Source: Parvicella tangerina
GTDB lineage: Bacteria > Bacteroidota > Bacteroidia > Flavobacteriales_D > Parvicellaceae
Assembly (NCBI RefSeq): GCF_907165195.1
Contig: NZ_OU015584.1
Coordinates: 992,001-1,056,000, forward strand
Length of the DNA stretch: 64,000 nucleotides
Direction of reading: 5' to 3'
The notes beneath the pieces are model-generated. The model made no database searches and was not told the DNA's origin. It saw only the letters and a program-made list of their open reading frames with translations. This document shows, in pieces, positions 52,608 through 60,472 of this stretch (positions are counted from its first letter, which is position 1; each line of letters opens with the position of its first letter). A program made the position numbers and the translations under genes.

Positions 52608-53231
52608 TTATTTAACGGAAAAAAGTGATGGCAATAGGTCTGCGATCAGATTGGCATGGTGTCCTGGGGACATGACATGGTGGATTGTTCTGTAATCCAG
52701 TTGATCAAGTAACTTTTCAGGTGATATCTTGATCACAAAGTGGTCTGAAGTTGAATTTAATGGAAGCTGGACTTCACGACAAGCATTGTTGGGGTGCATA
52801 AATCCACCGATATGATAGCTTATCGAATGATTGTTGACATTGGCTTCAAGTTTAAAGTTGATGTAACCACTTTGCCACGTCCAGTACATGCCTTTTGTGG
52901 GATCTAGATCCCCTCCATGAACACCTTTCATATTTTTTGCACTATCAACGCCAACATTAAATGAAATCTGGTCAAAGTTCGTGTCTTCAGGAATTTCCAA
53001 ACGTATGGAGAGTGAGTTGGAGTCACTGTGATCTAATAAGTGATAGCTTTCTTGTTCAGTGAACGTGACAGTCTTATTGTTTGATAATTTTACAGAAGAA
53101 ATATAGTAGCGAAGTTGATCGATTGTCAAGTTCGCTGAACCGTGATCTAACTCAAAAGTAAAAACTACTTGTTTTTGAGAAAAGCAGATTGAACTGATCA
53201 AAAGAACGACTATGAATCCCAGAAATTTCAA
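52608..53231 (-). CDS. MbnP-like copper protein
   Basis: A 207-aa exported protein starting at TTG after the Spy-like stop codon; signal peptide 1-19. The MbnP pattern is seen in VGVDSAKNMKGVHGGDLD, GMYWTWQSGYINFKLEA at 114-130, and SYHIGGF. Trp117 and Trp119 are the only two Trp in the protein and both are in this motif. His105, His140 and His146 are candidate copper ligands. MbnP proteins bind copper via a kynurenine made by MbnH. Placement next to a diheme gene supports an equivalent maturation here; that is inference. Confidence 0.85.
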   Translation of the reverse strand: MKFLGFIVVLLISSICFSQKQVVFTFELDHGSANLTIDQLRYYISSVKLSNNKTVTFTEQESYHLLDHSDSNSLSIRLEIPEDTNFDQISFNVGVDSAKNMKGVHGGDLDPTKGMYWTWQSGYINFKLEANVNNHSISYHIGGFMHPNNACREVQLPLNSTSDHFVIKISPEKLLDQLDYRTIHHVMSPGHHANLIADLLPSLFSVK

Positions 53232-53687
53232 TTATTTTTTCTTTTTTGGTGGGTGATGCGGAGCAAATAGTTTACTCAATTCTTTCACCAATTTATTAAA
53301 AGCAATTTCTTGCTCGGGTGTACAGATGTCTCGTAGGTCACAAAAGTGATTAAAGTTTACATGTTCAATTTCGACATGTATTTGACCGATTTGATTTGCC
53401 AGTTTATCTACTTCCGTTTCTACATCATCCTCAAGTAATAAAGCGTACAAATTATTTTTAGCGATTTTTAGCGCTTGTTCTTTCTCAACAATTTTAGCAC
53501 GATGATCCTTGATCAAACCTTCGTAAGCAGCAACCTGATCTTTCGAAAAACCCAGCTTTTCAATGATAATATCTTTCGGTGGATGATGAGGTGGATGATC
53601 TGGTCTAGCAAAGAACAGATAGGCAAAAATACCATTACAGATCAACAGCAAAGAAATAATAACAATATAAACGGTGGATCTACTCAT
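53232..53687 (-). CDS. Spy/CnrX-like periplasmic metal-sensor protein
   Basis: A 151-aa protein with a single N-terminal membrane helix (6-27), then a helical periplasmic domain. His clusters flank it: RPDHPPHHPP (28-37) and PHHPPKKKK at the C-terminus. The middle has LGFSKDQVAAYEGLIKDHRAKI, an LTxxQ-like element, and HVEIEHVNFNHFCDLRDICTPEQ with three His and two Cys. This fits the CpxP/Spy/CnrX heavy-metal resistance family. It overlaps the anti-sigma gene by 8 bp and sits where CnrX does beside CnrY and CnrH, so a metal-sensing function is likely. Confidence 0.85.
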   Translation of the reverse strand: MSRSTVYIVIISLLLICNGIFAYLFFARPDHPPHHPPKDIIIEKLGFSKDQVAAYEGLIKDHRAKIVEKEQALKIAKNNLYALLLEDDVETEVDKLANQIGQIHVEIEHVNFNHFCDLRDICTPEQEIAFNKLVKELSKLFAPHHPPKKKK

Positions 53688-53988
53688 GGCTGTATAATTG
53701 TGGTGATGAATAAAGATTACTACCTATAGCTTCTATTTCGTTAGCTTCTTGCGTAGTTTGAGTTTGTTGACCAATCACATAGATGTTAAAAACGATCAGT
53801 ACAACGGAAAGCATAGCTGTTGACCACAAGAATCCAGGAGTGGCCATTTCTGTTAGGTTTTCATATTGCTGCTTCGCACGAGTCAGAATATGATCAGGAG
53901 CTTCAACACGACCAATCTGATCTTTTGTGTTGTTCAATATGTCTTCAACGTTTTGCATATCTATTGGTTTAGACGATGTATTATTCAT
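53680..53988 (-). CDS. Small membrane anti-sigma factor, CnrY-like
   Basis: A 102-aa protein with a cytoplasmic N-terminus (1-50), one membrane helix near 52-73 and a short periplasmic tail. It overlaps the ECF sigma gene by 8 bp and the Spy-like gene by 8 bp, the classic arrangement. The protein is too short and divergent to be assigned by motif; the call rests on topology and gene order. Confidence 0.75.
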   Translation of the reverse strand: MNNTSSKPIDMQNVEDILNNTKDQIGRVEAPDHILTRAKQQYENLTEMATPGFLWSTAMLSVVLIVFNIYVIGQQTQTTQEANEIEAIGSNLYSSPQLYSHE

Positions 53989-54511
53989 TTTCCTTCGCTT
54001 GTTGCATGATTTTTTTCAATTTCACCTTTGCTCGTTGAACTAGAGACTCTACTGCTTTAGGAGATAGGTTCATGATCTCCGCAACTTCTACTTGCGATCT
54101 ATCTTCTAATTTATGCAGTATCAACGCTGTTTTTTGTTTGTCAGGAAGTTGGTTGATACAGTTCATGATAAAAGCTACTTCCTCTTTAGATTTTAGCTGA
54201 ACGCCTGGGTGGTTAAAGTGATCTTGTGTAAAAATCGCTTCCTGACCACTTAACTTGAATATGGAACTTAAAAACCCAAGGCGCTTTTTCGCTTTCTTGG
54301 CTTTGATGAAATCAAGGGATTTATTGATGGTAATCCGATAAACCCAGGTTGTCATCTCCGCATCTTGGTTGAATGTATCGTAGTTCTTGAAGATCGAGAC
54401 GAAAACATCTTGCGTAACCTCCTCGGCATCTTCAATGTTCTGGAGGTATTTTAAAGCTAGGTTGTAAACAAGATCCTTGTGCTCTTGATATATTTTATCG
54501 AAGTTCAACAA
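53981..54511 (-). CDS. ECF sigma factor
   Basis: A 176-aa sigma of group 4. Region 2 is DAEEVTQDVFVSIFKNYDTF near 28-47 with TWVYRITINKSLDFIKAKKAKKR; region 4 is LPDKQKTALILHKLEDRSQVEVAEIMNLSPKAVESLVQRAKVKLKK near 122-167. It starts at TTG (two in a row) immediately after the TGA of the ABC permease gene, so its translation is coupled. It likely controls the downstream metal genes when released from the anti-sigma factor. Confidence 0.92.
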   Translation of the reverse strand: MLNFDKIYQEHKDLVYNLALKYLQNIEDAEEVTQDVFVSIFKNYDTFNQDAEMTTWVYRITINKSLDFIKAKKAKKRLGFLSSIFKLSGQEAIFTQDHFNHPGVQLKSKEEVAFIMNCINQLPDKQKTALILHKLEDRSQVEVAEIMNLSPKAVESLVQRAKVKLKKIMQQAKENE

Positions 54512-55963
54512 TCAGTACTTCAACCATTTGAATAACTCCTTGTAGGTGATTTTCTTTCCGTACATTAAAATACCCGTGCGATATATTTTACCAGCAACCC
54601 AGGTCGTACCAATAAAGGTAACTATTAGCAAGATCATACTACTGATCAAGGGTAATGTCATTCCATCTCCACCATTTGCACTGTACCTCACCAACATCAC
54701 AATGGGGGAGGTAAACGGAATTTGACTGCACCATTGCATAATCGTACTATTTGGATCTTGAATACCAATTAAGGAGATCATATAGGCGAATATCAACGGG
54801 AGCGTAACAGGAAGCATGAACTGTTGGGTGTCGGTCTCGCTATCTACAGCTGCCCCAACAGCTGCCATCAAGGATCCATAAAGGAGGTAGCCTCCAATAA
54901 AGAAGAACAGAAAAATGAAGATTAGCGATACCCATGGAACTTCATTGAACAAATACATTAAGGTGTCGCTATTTTGTGCTGTAACCGCCTGTTCATTCAA
55001 GCCCATGTGATTTGCAACGTCTCCAGTAACTTGTTCTGTGGGAATGTTTTGAGTAGCTTGAAAACCAGCCGCATACTTGTCGGAAACTAGAAATGGTAAA
55101 CCAACAATTGCGAAGGTGCCAATGAGGGTTACCCACATAGCAAATTGAGTGAGGCCGACCAACATGATCCCAATGATTTTCCCCATCATTAACTCAAAAG
55201 GTTTTACTGAGGAAACAATCACTTCAACAATCCTACTTGTTTTTTCTTCAATTACGCCCTTCATGACCTGAACGCCATAAAAGAAAATGAATAAATAAAT
55301 GAGCAATCCGAATACAAATCCAATTACTGATTTCTCCTCAACCATAGAGTCTCGGTCATCCTCACTTTTTACATCATTAAAATCAACTCTGATCTGACTT
55401 TTGACTGATTTGTATAGATCGGGGTCAATTTCGAAAGCTTCTAGCTTATGCTTCTCAACCGAATTATTGATGATCTGCGTTATGTGCGTTTGAACGTGCG
55501 CAGGTGGAATTTCTCTAAAAACCACTTTCACCGAGTTGAAAAGTTTGGAAGTTCCTCCATCATCAGAAGTTGGAACATAGACGAGTAAGTCATAATCTTG
55601 CATCCCTTCCTCTTCTGCAAAGAGATCTTTTACTTCCTCGAAAGATTTGCCCGCTTCAACATTATCATAGTAGATAAATTTATACTTATCGTTGAGGTGT
55701 CCTTCAGGATCGGTAACTATATTACCTTTTTGCTCAGGTTCCTGGGCTCTTTTAGCTTGTTCAATAAAAAGGTGTTTGGTCACTGCGGTAGCTTCATCCA
55801 CAACAAGAATTTTGTAATTCTTTTCTTCAGGAGCACTCAAATAGGCAAGTGCTACTAATAGACCAGCAACTAAAAAAGGAACGAGGAGGGTCAGAATAAT
55901 AAAAGACTTCTTTTTTACTCGACTGCCATATTCGCGCTTAATGATTAGACCAATTTTACTCAT
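54512..55963 (-). CDS. ABC-2 type permease, NatB-like
   Basis: A 483-aa membrane protein: N-terminal helix, a ~200-residue extracytoplasmic domain, then five to six helices in the C-terminal half. The pattern VMKGVIEEKTSRIVEVIVSSVKPFELMMGKIIGIMLVGL is typical of ABC-2 NatB/YhaP-type permeases. It overlaps the ATPase gene by 8 bp. Sodium or metabolite export is family-level knowledge only. It directly precedes the ECF sigma gene. Confidence 0.85.
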   Translation of the reverse strand: MSKIGLIIKREYGSRVKKKSFIILTLLVPFLVAGLLVALAYLSAPEEKNYKILVVDEATAVTKHLFIEQAKRAQEPEQKGNIVTDPEGHLNDKYKFIYYDNVEAGKSFEEVKDLFAEEEGMQDYDLLVYVPTSDDGGTSKLFNSVKVVFREIPPAHVQTHITQIINNSVEKHKLEAFEIDPDLYKSVKSQIRVDFNDVKSEDDRDSMVEEKSVIGFVFGLLIYLFIFFYGVQVMKGVIEEKTSRIVEVIVSSVKPFELMMGKIIGIMLVGLTQFAMWVTLIGTFAIVGLPFLVSDKYAAGFQATQNIPTEQVTGDVANHMGLNEQAVTAQNSDTLMYLFNEVPWVSLIFIFLFFFIGGYLLYGSLMAAVGAAVDSETDTQQFMLPVTLPLIFAYMISLIGIQDPNSTIMQWCSQIPFTSPIVMLVRYSANGGDGMTLPLISSMILLIVTFIGTTWVAGKIYRTGILMYGKKITYKELFKWLKY

Positions 55964-56945
55964 TATCTTGCGTATTTTCCTGATTTAAACTTTGTTCAAC
56001 TTCTTCTGCAGAAACATTGTCTTTTTGTGCTACTGCCTTAATGAAAATCTCATTCATTGAAGGGATTCTTTTGTTTACACCCAAAACCTCTACATGTTCC
56101 AGAATGGATTTTAGGTAATTATTTAATGTATTTCCTTCCATCAGCTTAATCGTAGCCAAAAAGTGATGTTCACCTAATTGTTCTCGGTTAACCAATTCCC
56201 AGCCTCCCCAAACGGCATTTGCAAAAGAAACCACATTTCCTTTGAATTCAATCAGGTATTCTTCATCTGAAAACTTCGCTTTAACATCAGTCAGTTTTCC
56301 ATCCAATACTTTTTTGGATTTATTGATCAAAGTGATGTGGTCACAGATCTCTTCAACAGATCCCATATTGTGGGTAGAGAGAATAATGGTTGTTCCCTGA
56401 TCTCGAAGTTTAAGGATCTCACTTTTTACCAAATTCGTATTGATCGGGTCAAACCCGCTAAAGGGCTCATCCAAAATCAATAGCTGAGGACGGTGCATGA
56501 CGGTGGTGATAAACTGAATCTTTTGAGCCATACCTTTAGAAAGTTCTTCTACTTTCTTATCCCACCAAGCCAAAATGTCGAATTTTTTAAACCAATGATT
56601 TAAGGCTTCTTTCGCCTCTTTCTTATCCATGCCCTTCAACTGAGCAAGATACAAGGCTTGTTCGCCTACTTTCATTTTCTTGTACAGACCTCTTTCTTCA
56701 GGTAGATAACCAATTTGACTGATATGCTCACGTCTCAAGCGCTCACCATTGAGGTAAACGGCTCCACTATCTGGCGCAGTGATCTGATTAATGATTCGAA
56801 TCAGACTCGTTTTTCCTGCCCCGTTTGGTCCTAGTAGACCATAAACGGACTGCTTTGGAACTTCTATACTCACATCATCTAAGGCAGTGTGTGCAGCGTA
56901 GCTCTTTACAATATTCTCAGCCTTGAAAATAATCTCGTTTGACAT
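55956..56945 (-). CDS. ABC transporter ATP-binding protein, NatA-like
   Basis: A 329-aa ATPase: Walker A GPNGAGKTS at 38-46, signature ELSKGMAQK, Walker B LLILDEPFSGFDP, switch His in LSTHNMGS. A C-terminal extension (residues ~225-310) carries the DUF4162-like regulatory region, followed by an acidic tail (QNTQDNE). It forms an exporter with the permease that overlaps its 3' end. Confidence 0.9.
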   Translation of the reverse strand: MSNEIIFKAENIVKSYAAHTALDDVSIEVPKQSVYGLLGPNGAGKTSLIRIINQITAPDSGAVYLNGERLRREHISQIGYLPEERGLYKKMKVGEQALYLAQLKGMDKKEAKEALNHWFKKFDILAWWDKKVEELSKGMAQKIQFITTVMHRPQLLILDEPFSGFDPINTNLVKSEILKLRDQGTTIILSTHNMGSVEEICDHITLINKSKKVLDGKLTDVKAKFSDEEYLIEFKGNVVSFANAVWGGWELVNREQLGEHHFLATIKLMEGNTLNNYLKSILEHVEVLGVNKRIPSMNEIFIKAVAQKDNVSAEEVEQSLNQENTQDNE

Positions 56946-56954
56946 AGTTGTTGC

Positions 56955-57128
56955 TTATAACTTGTTCTGTCTTTCCTTCATGCTATTTCTGAAGTAAGAA
57001 CTTTTCTTGGGTTCCTTCCTGCCTTTTTTTATGAAGCTACTCAATTTCCATAAGACCATTGCGGATATCAATACGAAAATAGCAGTTAAGGCTAGTTCTA
57101 TAGTGTCTTGAGAAGAAATACTTTCCAT
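56955..57128 (-). CDS. 57-aa single-helix membrane protein
   Basis: A small ORF lying 1 nt after the kynureninase stop and 9 nt before the ABC ATPase start. It reads MESISSQDTIELALTAIF, a hydrophobic segment to W27, then a very basic tail (FIKKGRKEPKK, MKERQNKL). The start and spacing fit the operon, and the composition (short membrane helix plus positive C-terminal tail) is that of a real small membrane protein. Function unknown; it could assist the adjacent exporter. Confidence 0.6.
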   Translation of the reverse strand: MESISSQDTIELALTAIFVLISAMVLWKLSSFIKKGRKEPKKSSYFRNSMKERQNKL

Positions 57129-57129
57129 C

Positions 57130-58407
57130 TTATTGTTTTAGGTAGCTTTCCAGGATTTGACCAAATCGGTAAACATCCTCAAAATTGTTGTATAACGGTG
57201 CAGGAGCTATTCGTATCACGTTAGGTTCTCTCCAATCTGCAACTACTCCCTCTTCGCTAATGAAGTCAAATAATTCTTTTCCTTGTCCATGAGCAAGAAT
57301 AGATAGTTGCGCACCTCTCTGCGTTTTGTCTCTTGGTGTAATGATTTCGAAATCTACGTTGTCATATCGATCAGAGATATCATCAATCACAAACTCCAGA
57401 TAGCCAGTCAGTGCATCTCTTTTTTCGCAAAGTTTTTCCATCCCGACACTAGTGAAAATGTCCAGTGATGCTTTGTGGGCAGCCATTCCCAAGACAGGAG
57501 CGTTACTCAATTGCCAAGCTTCAGCAGTTGGAATAGGACTAAACTCTTCTTCCATTAAGAAACGAGTGTCCTTATTTTGCCCCCACCATCCAGCAAAACG
57601 AGGAAGGTCTTTATTTGTAAGATGCCGCTCATTGACATACAATCCGCTCACTCCTCCGGGGCTGGAGTTCAAATATTTATATCCGCACCAGGCTGCAAAG
57701 TCAACTCCCCATTCATTCAATTTCAGATGAATATTGCCCGCAGCATGGGCAAGATCAAAACCAACAATCGCTCCAGCACTATGCCCCCACTGGGTTATCG
57801 CTTCCATGTCCCATAATTGCCCCGTGTAATAATTAACACCACCAATCATGATCATAGCTATTTCTTCGCTATGCTTATCAATAAGTGATTTTACATCTTC
57901 CATTCTAACAGTATGCTCACCTTCTCGCAGAGCAATTTGTATCAAGGCATCATTAGGTTCATAACCATGGAATTTCACCTGAGATTGCAGAGCGTACTGG
58001 TCGGAGGGAAAGGCTTTTGCTTCACAGAGGATCTTATATCGTTTTCCATGAGGTCGATAAAAAGAGACCATCAGTAAATGAAGGTTCGTAGTTAAACTGT
58101 GCGTTACCACTACTTCCTCAGGTTTAGCACCTACGATTTCTGCGGTTTGTTTTGTAAGTATTTCATGATAAGGCATCCAAGGGTTCTTAGCATAAAAGTG
58201 ACCTTCAACACCCCATTTCGCCCAGTCATCCAACTCTTGATTGATATATTCTCTTGTCGATTTTGGTTGGAGACCTAGTGAGTTCCCCGTAAAGTATACA
58301 ACTGGCTTTTTTGTGAATGTGGGAAAAAGAAATTGTTCTCTGTAAGATCTTAGGCTATCTTCCTTGTCTTTCTCTTGAGCAAAATTTAAACTGTTTTGAT
58401 AGTTCAT
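57130..58407 (-). CDS. kynU: Kynureninase
   Basis: A 425-aa PLP enzyme cleaving kynurenine to anthranilate and alanine. I take the ATG at 58407 (MNYQNSLNFAQEKD); the frame is open upstream. Family hallmarks are YFTGNSLGLQPKS, THSLTTNLHLLM, LAHAAGNIHL, and WCGYKYLNSSPGG with the PLP lysine, plus the C-terminal RIAPAPLYN. No other kyn genes are adjacent. A promoter box precedes it and it is the first gene of a ten-gene directon with the exporter and ECF module. Confidence 0.95.
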   Translation of the reverse strand: MNYQNSLNFAQEKDKEDSLRSYREQFLFPTFTKKPVVYFTGNSLGLQPKSTREYINQELDDWAKWGVEGHFYAKNPWMPYHEILTKQTAEIVGAKPEEVVVTHSLTTNLHLLMVSFYRPHGKRYKILCEAKAFPSDQYALQSQVKFHGYEPNDALIQIALREGEHTVRMEDVKSLIDKHSEEIAMIMIGGVNYYTGQLWDMEAITQWGHSAGAIVGFDLAHAAGNIHLKLNEWGVDFAAWCGYKYLNSSPGGVSGLYVNERHLTNKDLPRFAGWWGQNKDTRFLMEEEFSPIPTAEAWQLSNAPVLGMAAHKASLDIFTSVGMEKLCEKRDALTGYLEFVIDDISDRYDNVDFEIITPRDKTQRGAQLSILAHGQGKELFDFISEEGVVADWREPNVIRIAPAPLYNNFEDVYRFGQILESYLKQ

Positions 58408-58428
58408 TTCGATAAATTGATATACACA

Positions 58429-58436
58429 CAAAGTTA
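58429..58436 (-). promoter_or_regulatory. Promoter -7 box of the kynU operon
   Basis: Minus strand TAACTTTG, perfect match, 21 nt before the kynU ATG. Confidence 0.55.
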
Positions 58437-58576
58437 GTGTTTTGTGGGAAAACAGGTTAACCGTTTGTTGTTTATGATCACCTTTTAAATAATTAAAAAG
58501 ACATTAGCAGGTGAAAAGGGGGGATTCTTGGAAAGAATCAAACGGTGTAATGAGAAATTCAACCGTAAAAAACACT

Positions 58577-58584
58577 TATCTTTG
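58577..58584 (+). promoter_or_regulatory. Promoter -7 box of the IPV-repeat gene
   Basis: TATCTTTG, perfect match, ending 4 nt before the ATG at 58589, so a leaderless transcript is predicted. Confidence 0.6.
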
Positions 58585-58588
58585 AGGT

Positions 58589-59404
58589 ATGCTTAAGAAC
58601 TGGACTAGATTTCAGAAATGGACCGTTGTGGTGTTGTTTTTACTATTGTTGATCAGTGGAGGTATTATTGCTTCTCTTGTGGTTACACTTCAAGTTTCTG
58701 AGCGTAGGTTAGAAGCGCTGGGTAACGTGATGGGCGAGATGGCGGAGCAACATATCATCACTGAAGTGACTGTAGATGAAAGCATCCCATTGCAATCAGA
58801 CATATCCGTGATGGATGAGTTGGTGGTGAATATTGATATGACGGTAAATACTGAAATTCCTTTTACAGCAAAGATTCCGGTTAGTGAGAATATGCTCGTT
58901 CCATTCAAGATTGGAGTAAAAGACTATATCAAGTTGGATACCACAATTTCTGTGACGGACTTTGTCAACATTGATGTAGATGATACGATTCCATTGAATC
59001 AAAAGGTTAAGATGCCTATTTTTGGAGAAAGAGGTCCTTCGGTTCCGATTCAAGGAAAAATTCCAGTTAAGCAGCAACTCAAAGTTGGGTTTAGCGAAGA
59101 CCTTCCTGTTCATAGTATCGTTCCGATAGATATGTTGATTGTAGATACGCTTCCAGTTGGATTGGACATGAAGATTCCAGTCAATGTAATGGTTCCAGTA
59201 AGCTTGCCTATTCGTCAGCAGGCAAAGATCACTTTCAATGGAGCGATGCCTGTTGATGCTGAGATCCCTATCACGTTGACCATTCCAGTAGATATCCCAT
59301 TGAGTGAAACTTCGTTGGCCGTTTATTTTAGGAAATTGGCAGCTGGTCTTAAGGGATTGACAAATCTATCTTTGGAAGATGTGGATTTGGATGCAGTGGA
59401 GTAA
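58589..59404 (+). CDS. Membrane-anchored repetitive protein of unknown family
   Basis: A 271-aa protein: cytoplasmic start, one helix at 13-37, then an extracytoplasmic region made of short beta-strand-like units with about 18 x-P-(V/I/L/F) motifs (IPFTAKIPV, IPLNQKVKMPIF, IPVNVMVPVSLPI, MPVDAEIPITLTIPVDIPL). Units recur roughly every 10-14 residues and alternate hydrophobic and polar residues, as in a beta-solenoid or long beta-sheet. The last 30 residues are helical (YFRKLAAGLKGL). I do not recognise the family. It is a monocistronic gene with its own promoter. Confidence 0.8.
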   Translation: MLKNWTRFQKWTVVVLFLLLLISGGIIASLVVTLQVSERRLEALGNVMGEMAEQHIITEVTVDESIPLQSDISVMDELVVNIDMTVNTEIPFTAKIPVSENMLVPFKIGVKDYIKLDTTISVTDFVNIDVDDTIPLNQKVKMPIFGERGPSVPIQGKIPVKQQLKVGFSEDLPVHSIVPIDMLIVDTLPVGLDMKIPVNVMVPVSLPIRQQAKITFNGAMPVDAEIPITLTIPVDIPLSETSLAVYFRKLAAGLKGLTNLSLEDVDLDAVE

Positions 59405-59408
59405 ACAC

Positions 59409-60074
59409 TTAAAGTTTCCCAAACTTAGTTTCGCCTGAATTATTGGCCTGAAGAAAGTCTTTTGTTCTTACGTTGAGACAGGTTAACCACATACCCCCGT
59501 ACGCAAATGTATCGATGCAAATGGTATGACCAAAGTTTGCTATTTTCCCATTTTTTCTTGAAGTGTGCCCGCAAATCACTGTTTTACCGTCTGAAAAGGC
59601 TTCAGGTTGTTCAAACTTTTTCCAGAATAAATGATGTTTATTTTGCTTGCCCAGTTCCTTGTTCTTCTCGAGGCCAGCATGCACGAAAATGTAGTCATCA
59701 ACTTCGTAAAAAGGTAGGCAGGAATCAATAAAGTCCCAATGAGATGTTTTGATGTTCTGAACCCAGTCAGATTTGTTGTCGATTCCGTATGATTGAAGGG
59801 TTTCATTGCCTCCAAATTGCAACCACTCAATAAAGTGCTTTGATGAGCTGCTGGCTGCTTTCATCATAATTTCATGGTTGCCAAGTATGAATACGAAGTT
59901 GTAGGTTGTTTTATGTTCAATCAACCAATCTAAAACACCAGAACTGTCAGGACCTTTATCAATATAATCTCCGAGAAAAATGACAGTGTCACCCTTTTTG
60001 ATAAAGTCTTGATTAAAAATGGATTGAAGAGCCTTTAGGCATCCGTGAATGTCACCAATTGCAAAGAGAGCCAT
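59409..60074 (-). CDS. Metallophosphatase of the PP1/PrpA-like type
   Basis: A 221-aa calcineurin-fold phosphatase with the full motif series: GDIHGC near 7-12, GDYIDKGPDS, GNHE, VHAGLE and CGHTSRK. ATG at 60074 chosen over a GTG one codon upstream. The family includes bacterial Ser/Thr protein phosphatases and ApaH-like dinucleotide hydrolases; which one applies is unresolved. It is convergent to the repetitive-protein gene with a 4-nt gap. Confidence 0.88.
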   Translation of the reverse strand: MALFAIGDIHGCLKALQSIFNQDFIKKGDTVIFLGDYIDKGPDSSGVLDWLIEHKTTYNFVFILGNHEIMMKAASSSSKHFIEWLQFGGNETLQSYGIDNKSDWVQNIKTSHWDFIDSCLPFYEVDDYIFVHAGLEKNKELGKQNKHHLFWKKFEQPEAFSDGKTVICGHTSRKNGKIANFGHTICIDTFAYGGMWLTCLNVRTKDFLQANNSGETKFGKL

Positions 60075-60090
60075 CACTGAGATAAAAATA

Positions 60091-60118
60091 AAAAGGGCTC
60101 AACGGATGTTGAACCCTT
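60091..60118 (-). terminator. Intrinsic terminator after the small exported-protein gene
   Basis: On the minus strand AAGGGTTCAAC, loop ATCC, GTTGAGCCCTT with one mismatch, then TTTATTTTTATC. Its core contains AACATCCGTTGA, the same 12-mer as in the terminator of enolase. Confidence 0.75.
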
Positions 60119-60138
60119 CAGAAAAATTAGTCTGAATG

Positions 60139-60441
60139 TTATTTTTTCAAATCGAACTTGTCAATTGCTTCTTCGGTGAAAAGAATAATGTGAGCTTCAG
60201 CCCAGTCTCTCGCAATACTTTCATTTTCTTCCTTGGTTAACGTAACGTCATATCTAGGGAATTCAGGATGAATCTGTCCATCTTTGAAGTAATCTTCAAG
60301 CTTTGGCTTCTTGATGATATACTCCTTGCTGCTGGCTCTTTCTTTTGATATCTTTTCAGTGTTTATAGTTGTGTTCTGAGCTAAAGAAACAGACGCTATT
60401 AAAAGTCCTGATAATAAAATTGTAAGTTTTAAGCTTTTCAT
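60139..60441 (-). CDS. Small exported protein of unknown function
   Basis: A 100-aa protein; ATG at 60441 chosen because the signal peptide starts there (MKSLKLTILLSGLLIASVSLAQN). The mature part is charged and helical near the C-terminus (TKEENESIARDWAEAHIILFTEEAIDKFDLKK). It follows fabD by 31 nt. No family is recognised. Confidence 0.7.
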   Translation of the reverse strand: MKSLKLTILLSGLLIASVSLAQNTTINTEKISKERASSKEYIIKKPKLEDYFKDGQIHPEFPRYDVTLTKEENESIARDWAEAHIILFTEEAIDKFDLKK

Positions 60442-60472
60442 TTCTAGTTGTTTGAGGATAAAATAAAAAAAA

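Noticed and set aside
50140-53231. A methanobactin biosynthesis locus.
   Set aside because: No precursor peptide, MbnB or MbnC homologue is visible; only the MbnP/MbnH-type pair is present, which is known to occur outside such loci.
52608-58407. A functional link between kynureninase and the kynurenine expected in MbnP.
   Set aside because: Kynureninase acts on free L-kynurenine in the cytoplasm, while MbnP kynurenine would be formed in a folded exported protein. The adjacency is real but probably coincidental or only co-regulatory.
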